DNA from: Pseudomonadota bacterium
Lineage (GTDB): Bacteria; Pseudomonadota; Alphaproteobacteria; Rhizobiales; Rhizobiaceae
Length of the DNA: 7,851 bases
Assembly: GCA_023393575.1 (NCBI GenBank)
Contig: JAEWKX010000247.1
Span: forward strand, 1-7,851
Direction of reading: 5' to 3'
In this document: positions 1 to 5,924 of the stretch, in pieces
Position numbering within the stretch: position 1 is the stretch's first letter
How the letters are laid out: every line of letters begins with the position of its first letter
Notes under the pieces: generated by a model
Databases searched by the model: none
What the model was told of the DNA's origin: nothing
Seen by the model: only the letters and a program-made list of their open reading frames with translations
Program-made: the position numbers and the translations under genes

Positions 1-1611
1 GGCTCGGCCATGGCCTACCGGCTGTCGGAGGACGGCAGACATTCGGTGATCGTCATCGAGGCGGGCGGCTCGGACTTCGGGCCGTTCATCCAGATGCCGG
101 CGGCGCTTGCCTGGCCGATGAGCATGAAGCGCTACAACTGGGGCTATCTTTCGGAGCCGGAACCGAACCTCGACAACCGGCGGATCACCGCGCCGCGCGG
201 CAAGGTGATCGGCGGATCCTCCTCGATCAACGGCCTTGTCTATGTCCGGGGCCATTCGGAGGACTTCAACCGCTGGGAAGAATTCGGCGCCCGCGGCTGG
301 GCCTATGCGGACGTGCTGCCCTATTTCAAGCGGATGGAAACGAGCCACGGCGGCGAGGACGGCTGGCGGGGTAAGGACGGGCCGCTGCATGTTCGCCGCG
401 GCCCCTTCGTCAATCCGCTCTTCCATGCCTTCGTCGAGGCCGGCAAGGAGGCGGGCTTCGAGCTGACGGACGATTACAACGGCTCGAAGCAGGAAGGCTT
501 CGGCCTGATGGAGCAGACCATCCACATGGGGCGGCGGTGGTCGGCGGCCAACGCCTACCTGAGACCGGCGCTCAGGCGGCCGAACGTCCGGCTGGTGCAA
601 GGCTTCGCACAGCGGATCGTCATCGAGAACGGCCGTGCCGTCGGCATCGAGATCGATCGCGGGGGGCAGACGCAGGTGATCGGCGCGAACCGGGAGGTGA
701 TCGTCGCCGCCTCCTCCTTCAACTCGCCGAAACTCCTGATGCTCTCCGGCATCGGGCCTGCCGCGCATCTGAAGGAAATGGGAGTCGAGGTCAAGGCGGA
801 CCGGCCGGGGGTCGGCGCCAACCTGCAGGACCACATGGAATTCTACTTCCAGCAGGTCTCGAAGAAGCCGGTCTCGCTCTACTCCTGGCTGCCCTGGTTC
901 TGGCAGGGCGTCGCCGGCGCGCAGTGGCTGCTGTCAAAGGGCGGCCTCGGCGCCTCCAACCAGTTCGAGGCCTGCGCCTTCGTGCGTTCGGCCGCCGGCC
1001 TGAAGCAGCCGGACATCCAGTACCACTTCCTGCCCGTGGCGATCTCCTATGACGGCAAGGCCGCCGCCCGGAGCCACGGCTTCCAGGTGCATGTCGGCTA
1101 CAACCTGTCGAAGTCGCGCGGCAGCGTGACTTTGCGCTCGCCGGACCCGAAGGCCGATCCGGTGATCCGCTTCAACTACATGAGTCATCCGGAGGACTGG
1201 GAGAAGTTCCGCCACTGCGTGCGGCTCACCCGCGAGATCTTCGGCCAGAAGGCGTTCGATCCCTATCGCGGGCCGGAAATCCAGCCGGGCGAGCGGGTGC
1301 AGACGGACGAGCAGATCGACGCCTTCCTGCGGGAGCACCTGGAAAGCGCCTACCACCCCTGCGGCACCTGCCGGATGGGCGACCGGGATGACCCCATGGC
1401 GGTGGTCGATCCCGAGTGCCGGGTGATCGGCGTCGACGGGCTGCGGGTGGCGGACAGTTCGATTTTCCCGCACATCACCTACGGCAACCTGAACGGCCCC
1501 TCTATCATGACCGGCGAGAAGGCCGCCGACCATATCCTCGGCAAACAGCCGCTGCCCCGCTCCAACCAGGAGCCGTGGGTGAACCCCCGGGCGGGATCGA
1601 GCGACCGGTAA
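1..1611 (+). CDS. betA: Choline dehydrogenase (GMC oxidoreductase), 5'-truncated by window edge
   Basis: BetA is an FAD enzyme that oxidises choline to betaine aldehyde, the first step of glycine betaine synthesis. The reading frame is open from base 1. By comparison with rhizobial BetA as I remember it, about 13 residues are missing, including most of the N-terminal FAD-binding GxGxxG, so the ATG at 10 is internal and not the true start. Visible are the FAD-stretch EAGGSD, the GMC signature around [32 protein letters not shown], and the substrate-side SNQFEACAF and [10 protein letters not shown] typical of BetA rather than other GMC enzymes. The catalytic His lies in [10 protein letters not shown] (codon 1354-1356) and the partner Asn in YGNLNGPS (codon 1492-1494). 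The C-terminus, ending [10 protein letters not shown] then SDR, is rhizobial in style. The other bet genes would be expected upstream, outside the window. It meets the toxin gene tail to tail with two bases between them. Confidence 0.95.
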   Translation, partial: GSAMAYRLSEDGRHSVIVIEAGGSDFGPFIQMPAALAWPMSMKRYNWGYLSEPEPNLDNRRITAPRGKVIGGSSSINGLVYVRGHSEDFNRWEEFGARGWAYADVLPYFKRMETSHGGEDGWRGKDGPLHVRRGPFVNPLFHAFVEAGKEAGFELTDDYNGSKQEGFGLMEQTIHMGRRWSAANAYLRPALRRPNVRLVQGFAQRIVIENGRAVGIEIDRGGQTQVIGANREVIVAASSFNSPKLLMLSGIGPAAHLKEMGVEVKADRPGVGANLQDHMEFYFQQVSKKPVSLYSWLPWFWQGVAGAQWLLSKGGLGASNQFEACAFVRSAAGLKQPDIQYHFLPVAISYDGKAAARSHGFQVHVGYNLSKSRGSVTLRSPDPKADPVIRFNYMSHPEDWEKFRHCVRLTREIFGQKAFDPYRGPEIQPGERVQTDEQIDAFLREHLESAYHPCGTCRMGDRDDPMAVVDPECRVIGVDGLRVADSSIFPHITYGNLNGPSIMTGEKAADHILGKQPLPRSNQEPWVNPRAGSSDR

Positions 1612-1613
1612 GA

Positions 1614-1913
1614 TCAGTGGTAGTCGTCTTCGCGCTGGTGGCGGACGGCAGCGACGGTCAGAATGGCGTCGACCCCGATATGATAGAGCACCACGTATCC
1701 AGAGGAACCGAACGGCACCAGCAATTCTCTGAGGAAGGGGGCGTCGCCAGCAGCTTTGCGGTGACTGAAGGGAAAAGCCACCAGCGATGCAATGGCCCCC
1801 TGCATCGCATTGTAGGCGCGCTCTGCCAACTCGACATCATAGGCCACGAGATAATCATATAGGCGATCTATGTCGTCTAAAGCTTCCTGCGTATACCGGA
1901 TCCCATAGTTCAC
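1614..1913 (-). CDS. RelE/ParE-superfamily toxin of a type II toxin-antitoxin pair
   Basis: This is a 99-residue basic protein of the size usual for ParE/RelE toxins. It has the N-terminal helical hairpin (TQEALDDIDRLYDYL, then AERAYNAMQGAIASL), the central FP-S-R...LREL strand region, the YVVLYHI strand, and the C-terminal signature VAAVRHQREDDYH seen in ParE-like (plasmid-stabilisation) toxins. Family members poison DNA gyrase (ParE) or cleave ribosome-bound mRNA (RelE). The RHQRE-D-Y ending resembles the ParE branch more, but the target cannot be settled from sequence. The start is GTG at 1913-1911. It overlaps the antitoxin TGA by the four bases GTGA and lacks a strong Shine-Dalgarno, so translation is probably coupled to the antitoxin. 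Its bases are visibly less GC-rich than the neighbouring bet and cys genes, which suggests horizontal acquisition. Confidence 0.88.
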   Translation of the reverse strand: MNYGIRYTQEALDDIDRLYDYLVAYDVELAERAYNAMQGAIASLVAFPFSHRKAAGDAPFLRELLVPFGSSGYVVLYHIGVDAILTVAAVRHQREDDYH

Positions 1914-2200
1914 TTTCGGTCGCCACCATTGGCCGCCTTTGCCGCCCTGGCTGCCTCCAGCTTCGTCCTCATCATAGAGAGGACATCTTCGGTCGTGTAA
2001 TAGACACCCGTCCGCTCGGCTTCCGCCAGCGACGCCAGCCCTCGGGCGATGAACTCCGCCTGCGTCTTGCGGTAATGGATCTGCGCCTTGACCGAATTCT
2101 CGACGAAGGCGGATAGTGTCTCGCCCTTCTCCAGCACGCTTTCCGCGGCAGCGCGCAGTTCGGGATCGACGCGAAGCGAAGGGAGTGTGGCCGTCTTCAT
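1910..2200 (-). CDS. Antitoxin, YlcI/YnfO-like ribbon-helix-helix protein
   Basis: This 96-residue protein is the first gene of the toxin-antitoxin operon. The N-terminus (ATLPSLRVDPELRAAAESVL, then GETLSAFVENSVKAQI, residues 4-41) fits a ribbon-helix-helix DNA-binding fold: a short strand with LRVD, then two helices. The middle (QAEFIARGLASLAEAERTG, residues 47-65) and YYTTEDVL match what I recall of rhizobial YlcI/YnfO-type antitoxins paired with ParE-like toxins. The C-terminal, Ala/Lys-rich tail is expected to wrap the toxin. I chose the ATG at 2200-2198 over the upstream in-frame ATG at 2221 because TGAGGT lies just before it and because the family begins MKTATLPS-. The promoter at 2233-2260 would place transcription start near 2226, so the longer start would not leave a useful leader. 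It probably represses its own operon through the repeats at 2211-2231. Confidence 0.85.
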   Translation of the reverse strand: MKTATLPSLRVDPELRAAAESVLEKGETLSAFVENSVKAQIHYRKTQAEFIARGLASLAEAERTGVYYTTEDVLSMMRTKLEAARAAKAANGGDRK

Positions 2201-2210
2201 GGCTGACCTC

Positions 2211-2231
2211 ATGCGTTGCAAATGCGATGCA
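2211..2231 (-). repeat. Tandem 10-bp repeats at the toxin-antitoxin start site, probable antitoxin operator
   Basis: On the minus strand TGCATCGCAT (2231-2222) and TGCAACGCAT (2220-2211) are direct repeats with one mismatch and one base between them, an 11-bp period or about one helical turn. They lie just downstream of the -10 and cover the predicted transcription start. Ribbon-helix-helix antitoxins typically bind tandem sites with such spacing, so this is a good candidate autoregulatory operator. Binding itself is inferred. Confidence 0.5.
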
Positions 2232-2232
2232 G

Positions 2233-2260
2233 ACTATAGCACAGGCGCAATTTCGTGCAA
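2233..2260 (-). promoter_or_regulatory. Promoter of the toxin-antitoxin operon
   Basis: Read on the minus strand, TTGCAC (2260-2255) serves as -35 and TATAGT (2238-2233) as -10, separated by 16 bases. The -10 is preceded by TGC, making an extended -10. It is the best sigma-70-type match seen in the window. Transcription would start near 2226, giving a leader of roughly 26 bases before the antitoxin ATG. Confidence 0.6.
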
Positions 2261-2276
2261 TGTCGGGCGCCGAGCC

Positions 2277-2747
2277 TCAGAGGAAGCCGATCCAGCGGCC
2301 GGCGATGATCGCGCCGGTCCAGATCAGGATGGAGGCCGTCGCACCGATCCGCGTCGCCGCGTGCGGCGTGCCACCGGCGAGCAACTGCCGCCAGCCGGGC
2401 GAAAGGTGCACCGCCAGGATGTTGAGGAGGCCCAATGCCACCAGTGCGAGCTTCGCGAGAAAGGCAGGGTTGCCGGCGTATTCGAGCGGCCGGACACAGA
2501 AGAGGCAGAGACCGGTCAGGACCGCCAGCAGCAGCCCGATGCCGGCGACGCGGGAAAGATAGCGTGCAGCGGCCGGAAGCGGCATGGCGGCCCCCAGGCC
2601 GAGCATTCTCAAGTCGAGGGCGACGATCCCGCCGAACAAAAGGCCAATCGCCATGATATGCGCGGCGCTTACCAGCGGATAGAGCACCGGTGACGTAACG
2701 AGGGCGCGGGCAAACGGCGTCTCAGCAAGCGGTGCCAGCCACTCCAA
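2277..2747 (-). CDS. DUF6644-type four-helix membrane protein, CopD-like features
   Basis: This is a 156-residue integral membrane protein of unknown function. Four hydrophobic segments are visible, at about residues 21-43, 65-85, 94-114 and 134-152. TM1 carries the family-like YPLVSAAHIMAIGLLFG with His30 and is followed by ALDLRMLG. The third segment, NPAFLAKLALVALGLLN (residues 93-109) with His114 at its end, resembles the corresponding helix of CopD-type proteins. The start is TTG at 2747-2745, supported by GTGAGG eight bases upstream. That site covers the stop codon of the DUF6152 gene, so the two are co-transcribed and probably translationally coupled. I recall DUF6152 and DUF6644 genes occurring together elsewhere. 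Copper or haem binding by the membrane histidines is only a hypothesis. No other domain is seen. Confidence 0.75.
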   Translation of the reverse strand: MEWLAPLAETPFARALVTSPVLYPLVSAAHIMAIGLLFGGIVALDLRMLGLGAAMPLPAAARYLSRVAGIGLLLAVLTGLCLFCVRPLEYAGNPAFLAKLALVALGLLNILAVHLSPGWRQLLAGGTPHAATRIGATASILIWTGAIIAGRWIGFL

Positions 2748-2755
2748 GGCTCAAG

Positions 2756-2761
2756 CCTCAC
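2756..2761 (-). promoter_or_regulatory. Ribosome binding site deciding the TTG start of the DUF6644 gene
   Basis: GTGAGG on the minus strand spans the TGA of the preceding gene and sits eight bases before TTG (2747-2745). No ATG or GTG in that frame fits the family N-terminus, so this site is the main support for the TTG start and for coupling to the upstream gene. Confidence 0.5.
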
Positions 2762-3141
2762 TTGGACTGGATGCGGTCGGGATAGATGTCGTAGGTCTTG
2801 TCGCCGACGGTGATGCGGACTGCCTTCATGCGCCTCTCGCCCGGATCCATCGAGCGGTTCCCGAGAGCCCGGATCGTATCGCCGACCTCCGCCTCGCCTT
2901 CCACGAATCCGGAGCGCTGGGTCTGGTTGGGGTTGCCGAGTTCGAGCCGCCAGAGGCCATCCTCCGCCTCGACCTCCAGCGTCGGATGCGGCGGCGCGAA
3001 CGAGATCGACCTGATGGTGCCGGTCAGCTCGATCTGGTCGGCCTCCGCCCAGGACCAGCCGTGATGCGCCGTCGCGGCGGTTGCCGCGACAGCGGAGAGA
3101 ACGGCGGCGGCGAGCAGTTTCGGAAATATCATATGTGGCAT
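2758..3141 (-). CDS. Secreted DUF6152-family protein with N-terminal His-His after signal peptide
   Basis: This is a 127-residue protein of unknown function predicted to be periplasmic. Residues 1-25 form a Sec signal peptide (one Lys, then LLAAAVLSAVAATA) ending in the AxA cleavage motif ATA. The mature chain would therefore begin HHGWSW (His26, His27). A small beta-rich domain follows, with TGTIRSISFAPPHPTLEVE (His52), a Trp-rich strand, GDTIRALGNRS, and MKAVRITVGDKTYDIYPDR. As I recall, DUF6152 proteins share an A-H-H-x-W start, a TGT(V/I)KE strand and an (N/P)PH motif, all present here. The ATG at 3141-3139 has AGGAG at 3154-3150, eight bases upstream; the ATG at 3132 is a weaker alternative. 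It is first in an operon with the DUF6644 membrane gene, whose start lies ten bases after its stop. Metal binding through the exposed histidines is inference. Confidence 0.75.
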   Translation of the reverse strand: MPHMIFPKLLAAAVLSAVAATAATAHHGWSWAEADQIELTGTIRSISFAPPHPTLEVEAEDGLWRLELGNPNQTQRSGFVEGEAEVGDTIRALGNRSMDPGERRMKAVRITVGDKTYDIYPDRIQSK

Positions 3142-3182
3142 GGGGGCCTCTCCTGCCTGAACTCCGTCAGAAAGATGTGAGG

Positions 3183-3221
3183 CATCATCCCCGGTGCCAG
3201 AGGCCTCACCGGGAAGTGATG
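3183..3221. repeat. Imperfect inverted repeat in the divergent intergenic region
   Basis: The arms are CATCATCCCCGGTG (3183-3196) and CACCGGGAAGTGATG (3207-3221). They pair as a 7-bp inner stem (CCCGGTG/CACCGGG) and a 5-bp outer stem (CATCA/TGATG) around a 10-base loop. The repeat lies about 40 bases upstream of the DUF6152 start. It has no following T-run on either strand, so it is not a standard terminator. It could be an operator or a leader hairpin for the DUF6152-DUF6644 operon. Confidence 0.4.
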
Positions 3222-3279
3222 GCGGTGCCGGGCCGCCCGTTGCGTGACGCGGCCGGCGCAGCTTCCGTATCGCCGTGCA

Positions 3280-3300
3280 GGCGTGGGAAATCGACACGCC
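3280..3300. repeat. Short inverted repeat upstream of the LacI-type regulator promoter
   Basis: GGCGTG (3280-3285) and CACGCC (3295-3300) are perfect 6-bp arms around a 9-base spacer, ending four bases before the proposed -35 of the regulator. This is a possible operator, but arms this short can arise by chance in GC-rich DNA. Confidence 0.2.
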
Positions 3301-3304
3301 CCAC

Positions 3305-3332
3305 TTGCCGGACAGCTTGAACACCATATTGT
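3305..3332 (+). promoter_or_regulatory. Possible promoter of the LacI-type regulator
   Basis: TTGCCG (3305-3310) and TATTGT (3327-3332) are separated by 16 bases, each matching four of six consensus positions. Transcription would start near 3339, with a leader of about 53 bases. This is the most AT-rich patch in the 250-bp divergent region. No convincing promoter was found for the opposite (DUF6152) direction. Confidence 0.35.
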
Positions 3333-3391
3333 TCTGACGGGAAATGCACCGGCAGAAGAAACGACAGCCGGGCACCGTCGCAGGGGACGCC

Positions 3392-4432
3392 ATGCCGTAC
3401 CGTCGCACCCGGACGGAGAGAGTGACGCTGCAGGATGTCGCTGATGCACTCGGCATCAGCGCGATCACCGTGTCGCGGGCCCTGCGGGAACCGGACAAGG
3501 TCTCGGAAGACCTGCGACAGCGGATCCTCAGCAAGATCGACGAGATGGGCTACGTGCCCGATCTGGCGGCACGCGCGCTCGCCAGCCGGCACAGCGGCGT
3601 GATCGGGGTGCTGGCACCGGCGCTGACCAGTCACGCGCATCTGGGCATCATGCGCGGTATCGAGGAACGGGTCCGCACCTCAGACCTGCGCATCCAGTAT
3701 GCCAATTCCCGCCAGGATCCCGGGGAGGAAATCCGGCAGATCCGCCTGTTCCTGTCGCAGCATCCGGCCGGCATCCTCCTCTCCGGCCTGCAGGAGCGCG
3801 ACGGGATGCTGGAACTGCTCGGCAAGGCTCCCTGCCCGGTGGTGCAGATCGTCGATCTTCACCTGGCGCCGGTCGGCATGGCCGTCGGCATCAACCATTG
3901 CAACGCAGCCGCCTCGGCGGTCCGCCACCTCATCGCCTGCGGCTATCGCCGGATCGGTCTTCTGGGGGGAACCCGCGACGTGCGCTCGGAGCGGCGCCAG
4001 GAGGGCTATTGCCTTGCCATGCGGGAGGCCGGGCTGACGGACCCGACGCTCGTCGTCTCCGAGGATGCGCCGACCAGCGTGCAACTCGGCTGCCAGTTGC
4101 TCCAGCGGCTTCGCCGGCAGGCGCCGGATGTCGATTGCGTCTTCTGCCAGAACGACGACCTTGCGCTGGGTGTCCTGTTCGAGGCGCAGCGTCTTGGCCT
4201 CGCTGTGCCCGAGTTCGGCATCTGCGGCTACAACGACCTCGGCTTTGCCGCCTACAGCCAGCCGCCCCTGACGACCGTCAGGGTGCCGCGCTTCGAGATG
4301 GGCTATCGCGCGATCGACCTGCTGATCCGCGTGGTGAACGGCGAAACTCCGCCGTCCGCGCCGATCGACCTCGGCTACGAACTGGTCCAACGGGGCACGA
4401 CGCGCCGGCCCGCAAGGACCGGCGCGCTGTAA
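3392..4432 (+). CDS. LacI/GntR-type transcriptional regulator
   Basis: This 346-residue DNA-binding regulator has the usual LacI-family length. Residues 11-31 (VTLQDVADALGISAITVSRAL) are the N-terminal helix-turn-helix. Residues 54-68 form the hinge helix (YVPDLAARALASRHS), with the minor-groove Leu63, followed by the periplasmic-binding-protein-like effector domain starting GVIGVLAPAL. The stretch CQNDDLALGVLFEAQRLG and GICGYNDLGF resembles the gluconate-regulator (GntR) branch of the family, so a sugar acid is a plausible effector, but none is proven. The ATG at 3392 has AGGGGA (3382-3387) before it and gives the normal N-terminal length; the in-frame ATG at 3344 would add 16 unlike residues. 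Asp57 replaces the Asn usual in the hinge (GY-PN). No sugar-use genes are adjacent. The divergent DUF6152 operon is the nearest possible target, besides its own gene. It converges on cysN. Confidence 0.9.
   Translation: MPYRRTRTERVTLQDVADALGISAITVSRALREPDKVSEDLRQRILSKIDEMGYVPDLAARALASRHSGVIGVLAPALTSHAHLGIMRGIEERVRTSDLRIQYANSRQDPGEEIRQIRLFLSQHPAGILLSGLQERDGMLELLGKAPCPVVQIVDLHLAPVGMAVGINHCNAAASAVRHLIACGYRRIGLLGGTRDVRSERRQEGYCLAMREAGLTDPTLVVSEDAPTSVQLGCQLLQRLRRQAPDVDCVFCQNDDLALGVLFEAQRLGLAVPEFGICGYNDLGFAAYSQPPLTTVRVPRFEMGYRAIDLLIRVVNGETPPSAPIDLGYELVQRGTTRRPARTGAL
4401..4426. terminator. Hairpin at the LacI/cysN convergent junction, possible terminator
   Basis: CGCGCCGG (4401-4408) and CCGGCGCG (4419-4426) are perfect 8-bp arms around a 10-base loop. 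They lie within the last codons of the LacI-type gene, four bases before its stop codon. Only three bases separate that stop from the cysN stop, so this hairpin is the only visible structure able to separate the two convergent transcripts. It lacks a T-run, so termination is uncertain. Confidence 0.3.
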
Positions 4433-4435
4433 ATC

Positions 4436-5923
4436 TCAGATATCGCTGCCCGCGTTGGCAAAGAGGTCCGCCGCCTGGGTGGCGCTCATGCGGCGTATCT
4501 CGGTCTCGTCTCGCCGGCTGCTGAACAGTTCGCTTGCCATGATCTGGTCCGCAAGGTCGGCCGGCAGGGACAGCACCACGCGCTCGCCCTCGTAGCGGAT
4601 GCCTATCCCGCCGCTGCGCTTCGACGTGATCATGCCGCCCGCGATCGTATTGTGCGTATCCGGATCGATCAGGATGAAGGCACCGGTGGAGCGGTTCTGC
4701 TCGTAGGCGTCGAAGATCGCCTGCTCGTCGAAGGAAAGCCGTACCTTGCCGATGGCGTTCATCGCAAGGCGCTCACCCTGCGGCTGCCAGGAGCCGGTGG
4801 AGAGATCGAGCTGCGCCACCGGCCTGACGGAGACGCGCTGGCGTCTCGAACCGCTCTTCAGCCAGTAGCGCTTGCCGGGCTCTATGCCGTCGGGCTGCAG
4901 CGCGACGATCTGCGCCTCGAATTCCAGTCCGGTCATCGGCTGTGCATCCAGCGAGACGATCATGTCTCCGCGCGACACATCCACCTGGCGGTCGAGCACG
5001 AGGGTGATCGCATCGCCGGCGACGGCCGCATTGCGCACGAGATCAAAAGTGACGATCTGCCTGACGTTGGCGACCACGCCCGAGGGCAGGACCATGACGG
5101 AATCGCCCGGTTTGACGGAGCCGCCGGCGACCGTTCCCTGGTAGCCGCGGAAGCTTTCGCCGGGGCGCGAGACGCGCTGTACCGGCAATCGGAAGCCGCC
5201 GGCCTGGGTGGAGCGGACGGTTGCCAGTTCCAGCGTCTCGACCAGCGTCGGACCGTCATACCAGGGTATCACCGCTCCAGCCGGATATACGACGTTCTCG
5301 CCCTTCAGCGCCGACATAGGGATCGGGGTGATCTGCCGGACGCCGAGCGACAGCGCCAGTTCCTTGAACTCGTGGGAGATCCTCTCGAACACGGTCCGGT
5401 CGTAGGCGACGAGATCGAACTTGTTGACCGCCAGCACGAACTGCCGGATGCCCATCAGCGAGGCGATGGTCGCATGACGGCGTGTCTGCTCCAGCAGGCC
5501 GGCGCGGGCATCGACCAGGAGCACGGCCAGATCCGCCGTCGAGGCACCGGTCGCCATGTTGCGGGTATATTGCTCGTGGCCGGGCGTATCGGCGACGATG
5601 AAGGAGCGGCGGTCGGTCGCGAAATAGCGGTAGGCGACGTCGATCGTGATGCCCTGCTCGCGCTCCGCCTGGAGCCCGTCGAGCAGCAGCGCGAAATCCG
5701 GCAGGCCGAGATCGTTCTGCTGGCCGGAGTCGCGCTTGAGCGTCGCCGCCTGGTCTTCCTTGACCGCCTTGGTATCCCAGAGCAGCCGGCCGATCAGCGT
5801 GGACTTGCCGTCATCGACGGAGCCGCAGGTGATGAGCCGCAGGGGGCGCGTGTCGCGCGACAGCGACAGCGCCTCCGCTGCAGGCTGAGCGACGGCCGAG
5901 GCGGCGGTGGCGGATGCGGTCAT
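4436..5923 (-). CDS. cysN: Sulfate adenylyltransferase subunit 1 (GTPase)
   Basis: CysN is the GTPase subunit of ATP sulfurylase. GTP hydrolysis drives CysD to make adenosine 5'-phosphosulfate from ATP and sulfate in the cytoplasm. The GTPase motifs are complete: GSVDDGKST (34-42), GITID with Thr93, DTPGHEQY (112-119), NKFD (167-170) and SALKG (204-208). EF-Tu-like beta-barrel domains follow (for example FRLPVQRVSRPGESFRGYQG). At 495 residues it ends after the third domain and carries no CysC APS-kinase domain, unlike the CysNC/NodQ fusions. That suits a pathway which reduces APS directly. The ATG at 5923 lies one base after the cysD stop and has AAGGA at 5938-5934. An upstream in-frame extension overlaps cysD and is not credible. 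The first 22 residues are an Ala-rich, non-conserved tail. It is last in the cysH-cysD-cysN operon. Confidence 0.96.
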   Translation of the reverse strand: MTASATAASAVAQPAAEALSLSRDTRPLRLITCGSVDDGKSTLIGRLLWDTKAVKEDQAATLKRDSGQQNDLGLPDFALLLDGLQAEREQGITIDVAYRYFATDRRSFIVADTPGHEQYTRNMATGASTADLAVLLVDARAGLLEQTRRHATIASLMGIRQFVLAVNKFDLVAYDRTVFERISHEFKELALSLGVRQITPIPMSALKGENVVYPAGAVIPWYDGPTLVETLELATVRSTQAGGFRLPVQRVSRPGESFRGYQGTVAGGSVKPGDSVMVLPSGVVANVRQIVTFDLVRNAAVAGDAITLVLDRQVDVSRGDMIVSLDAQPMTGLEFEAQIVALQPDGIEPGKRYWLKSGSRRQRVSVRPVAQLDLSTGSWQPQGERLAMNAIGKVRLSFDEQAIFDAYEQNRSTGAFILIDPDTHNTIAGGMITSKRSGGIGIRYEGERVVLSLPADLADQIMASELFSSRRDETEIRRMSATQAADLFANAGSDI

Positions 5924-5924
5924 C

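Noticed and set aside
1..30. BetA considered as a biologically truncated pseudogene
   Set aside because: The frame is open through the window edge and the missing part is only about 13 residues, so the truncation is a window artefact.
3244..3360. Intergenic minus-strand translation containing NNMVFKLSGKWGV, considered as a transposase or gene remnant
   Set aside because: No transposase family motif, terminal repeat or target duplication could be seen. It is more likely non-coding leader and promoter DNA.
3142..3534. Upstream in-frame extension of the DUF6152 gene
   Set aside because: The extension overlaps the LacI-type gene start, has no family resemblance, and would bury the signal peptide. 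The ATG at 3141 has a good ribosome binding site.
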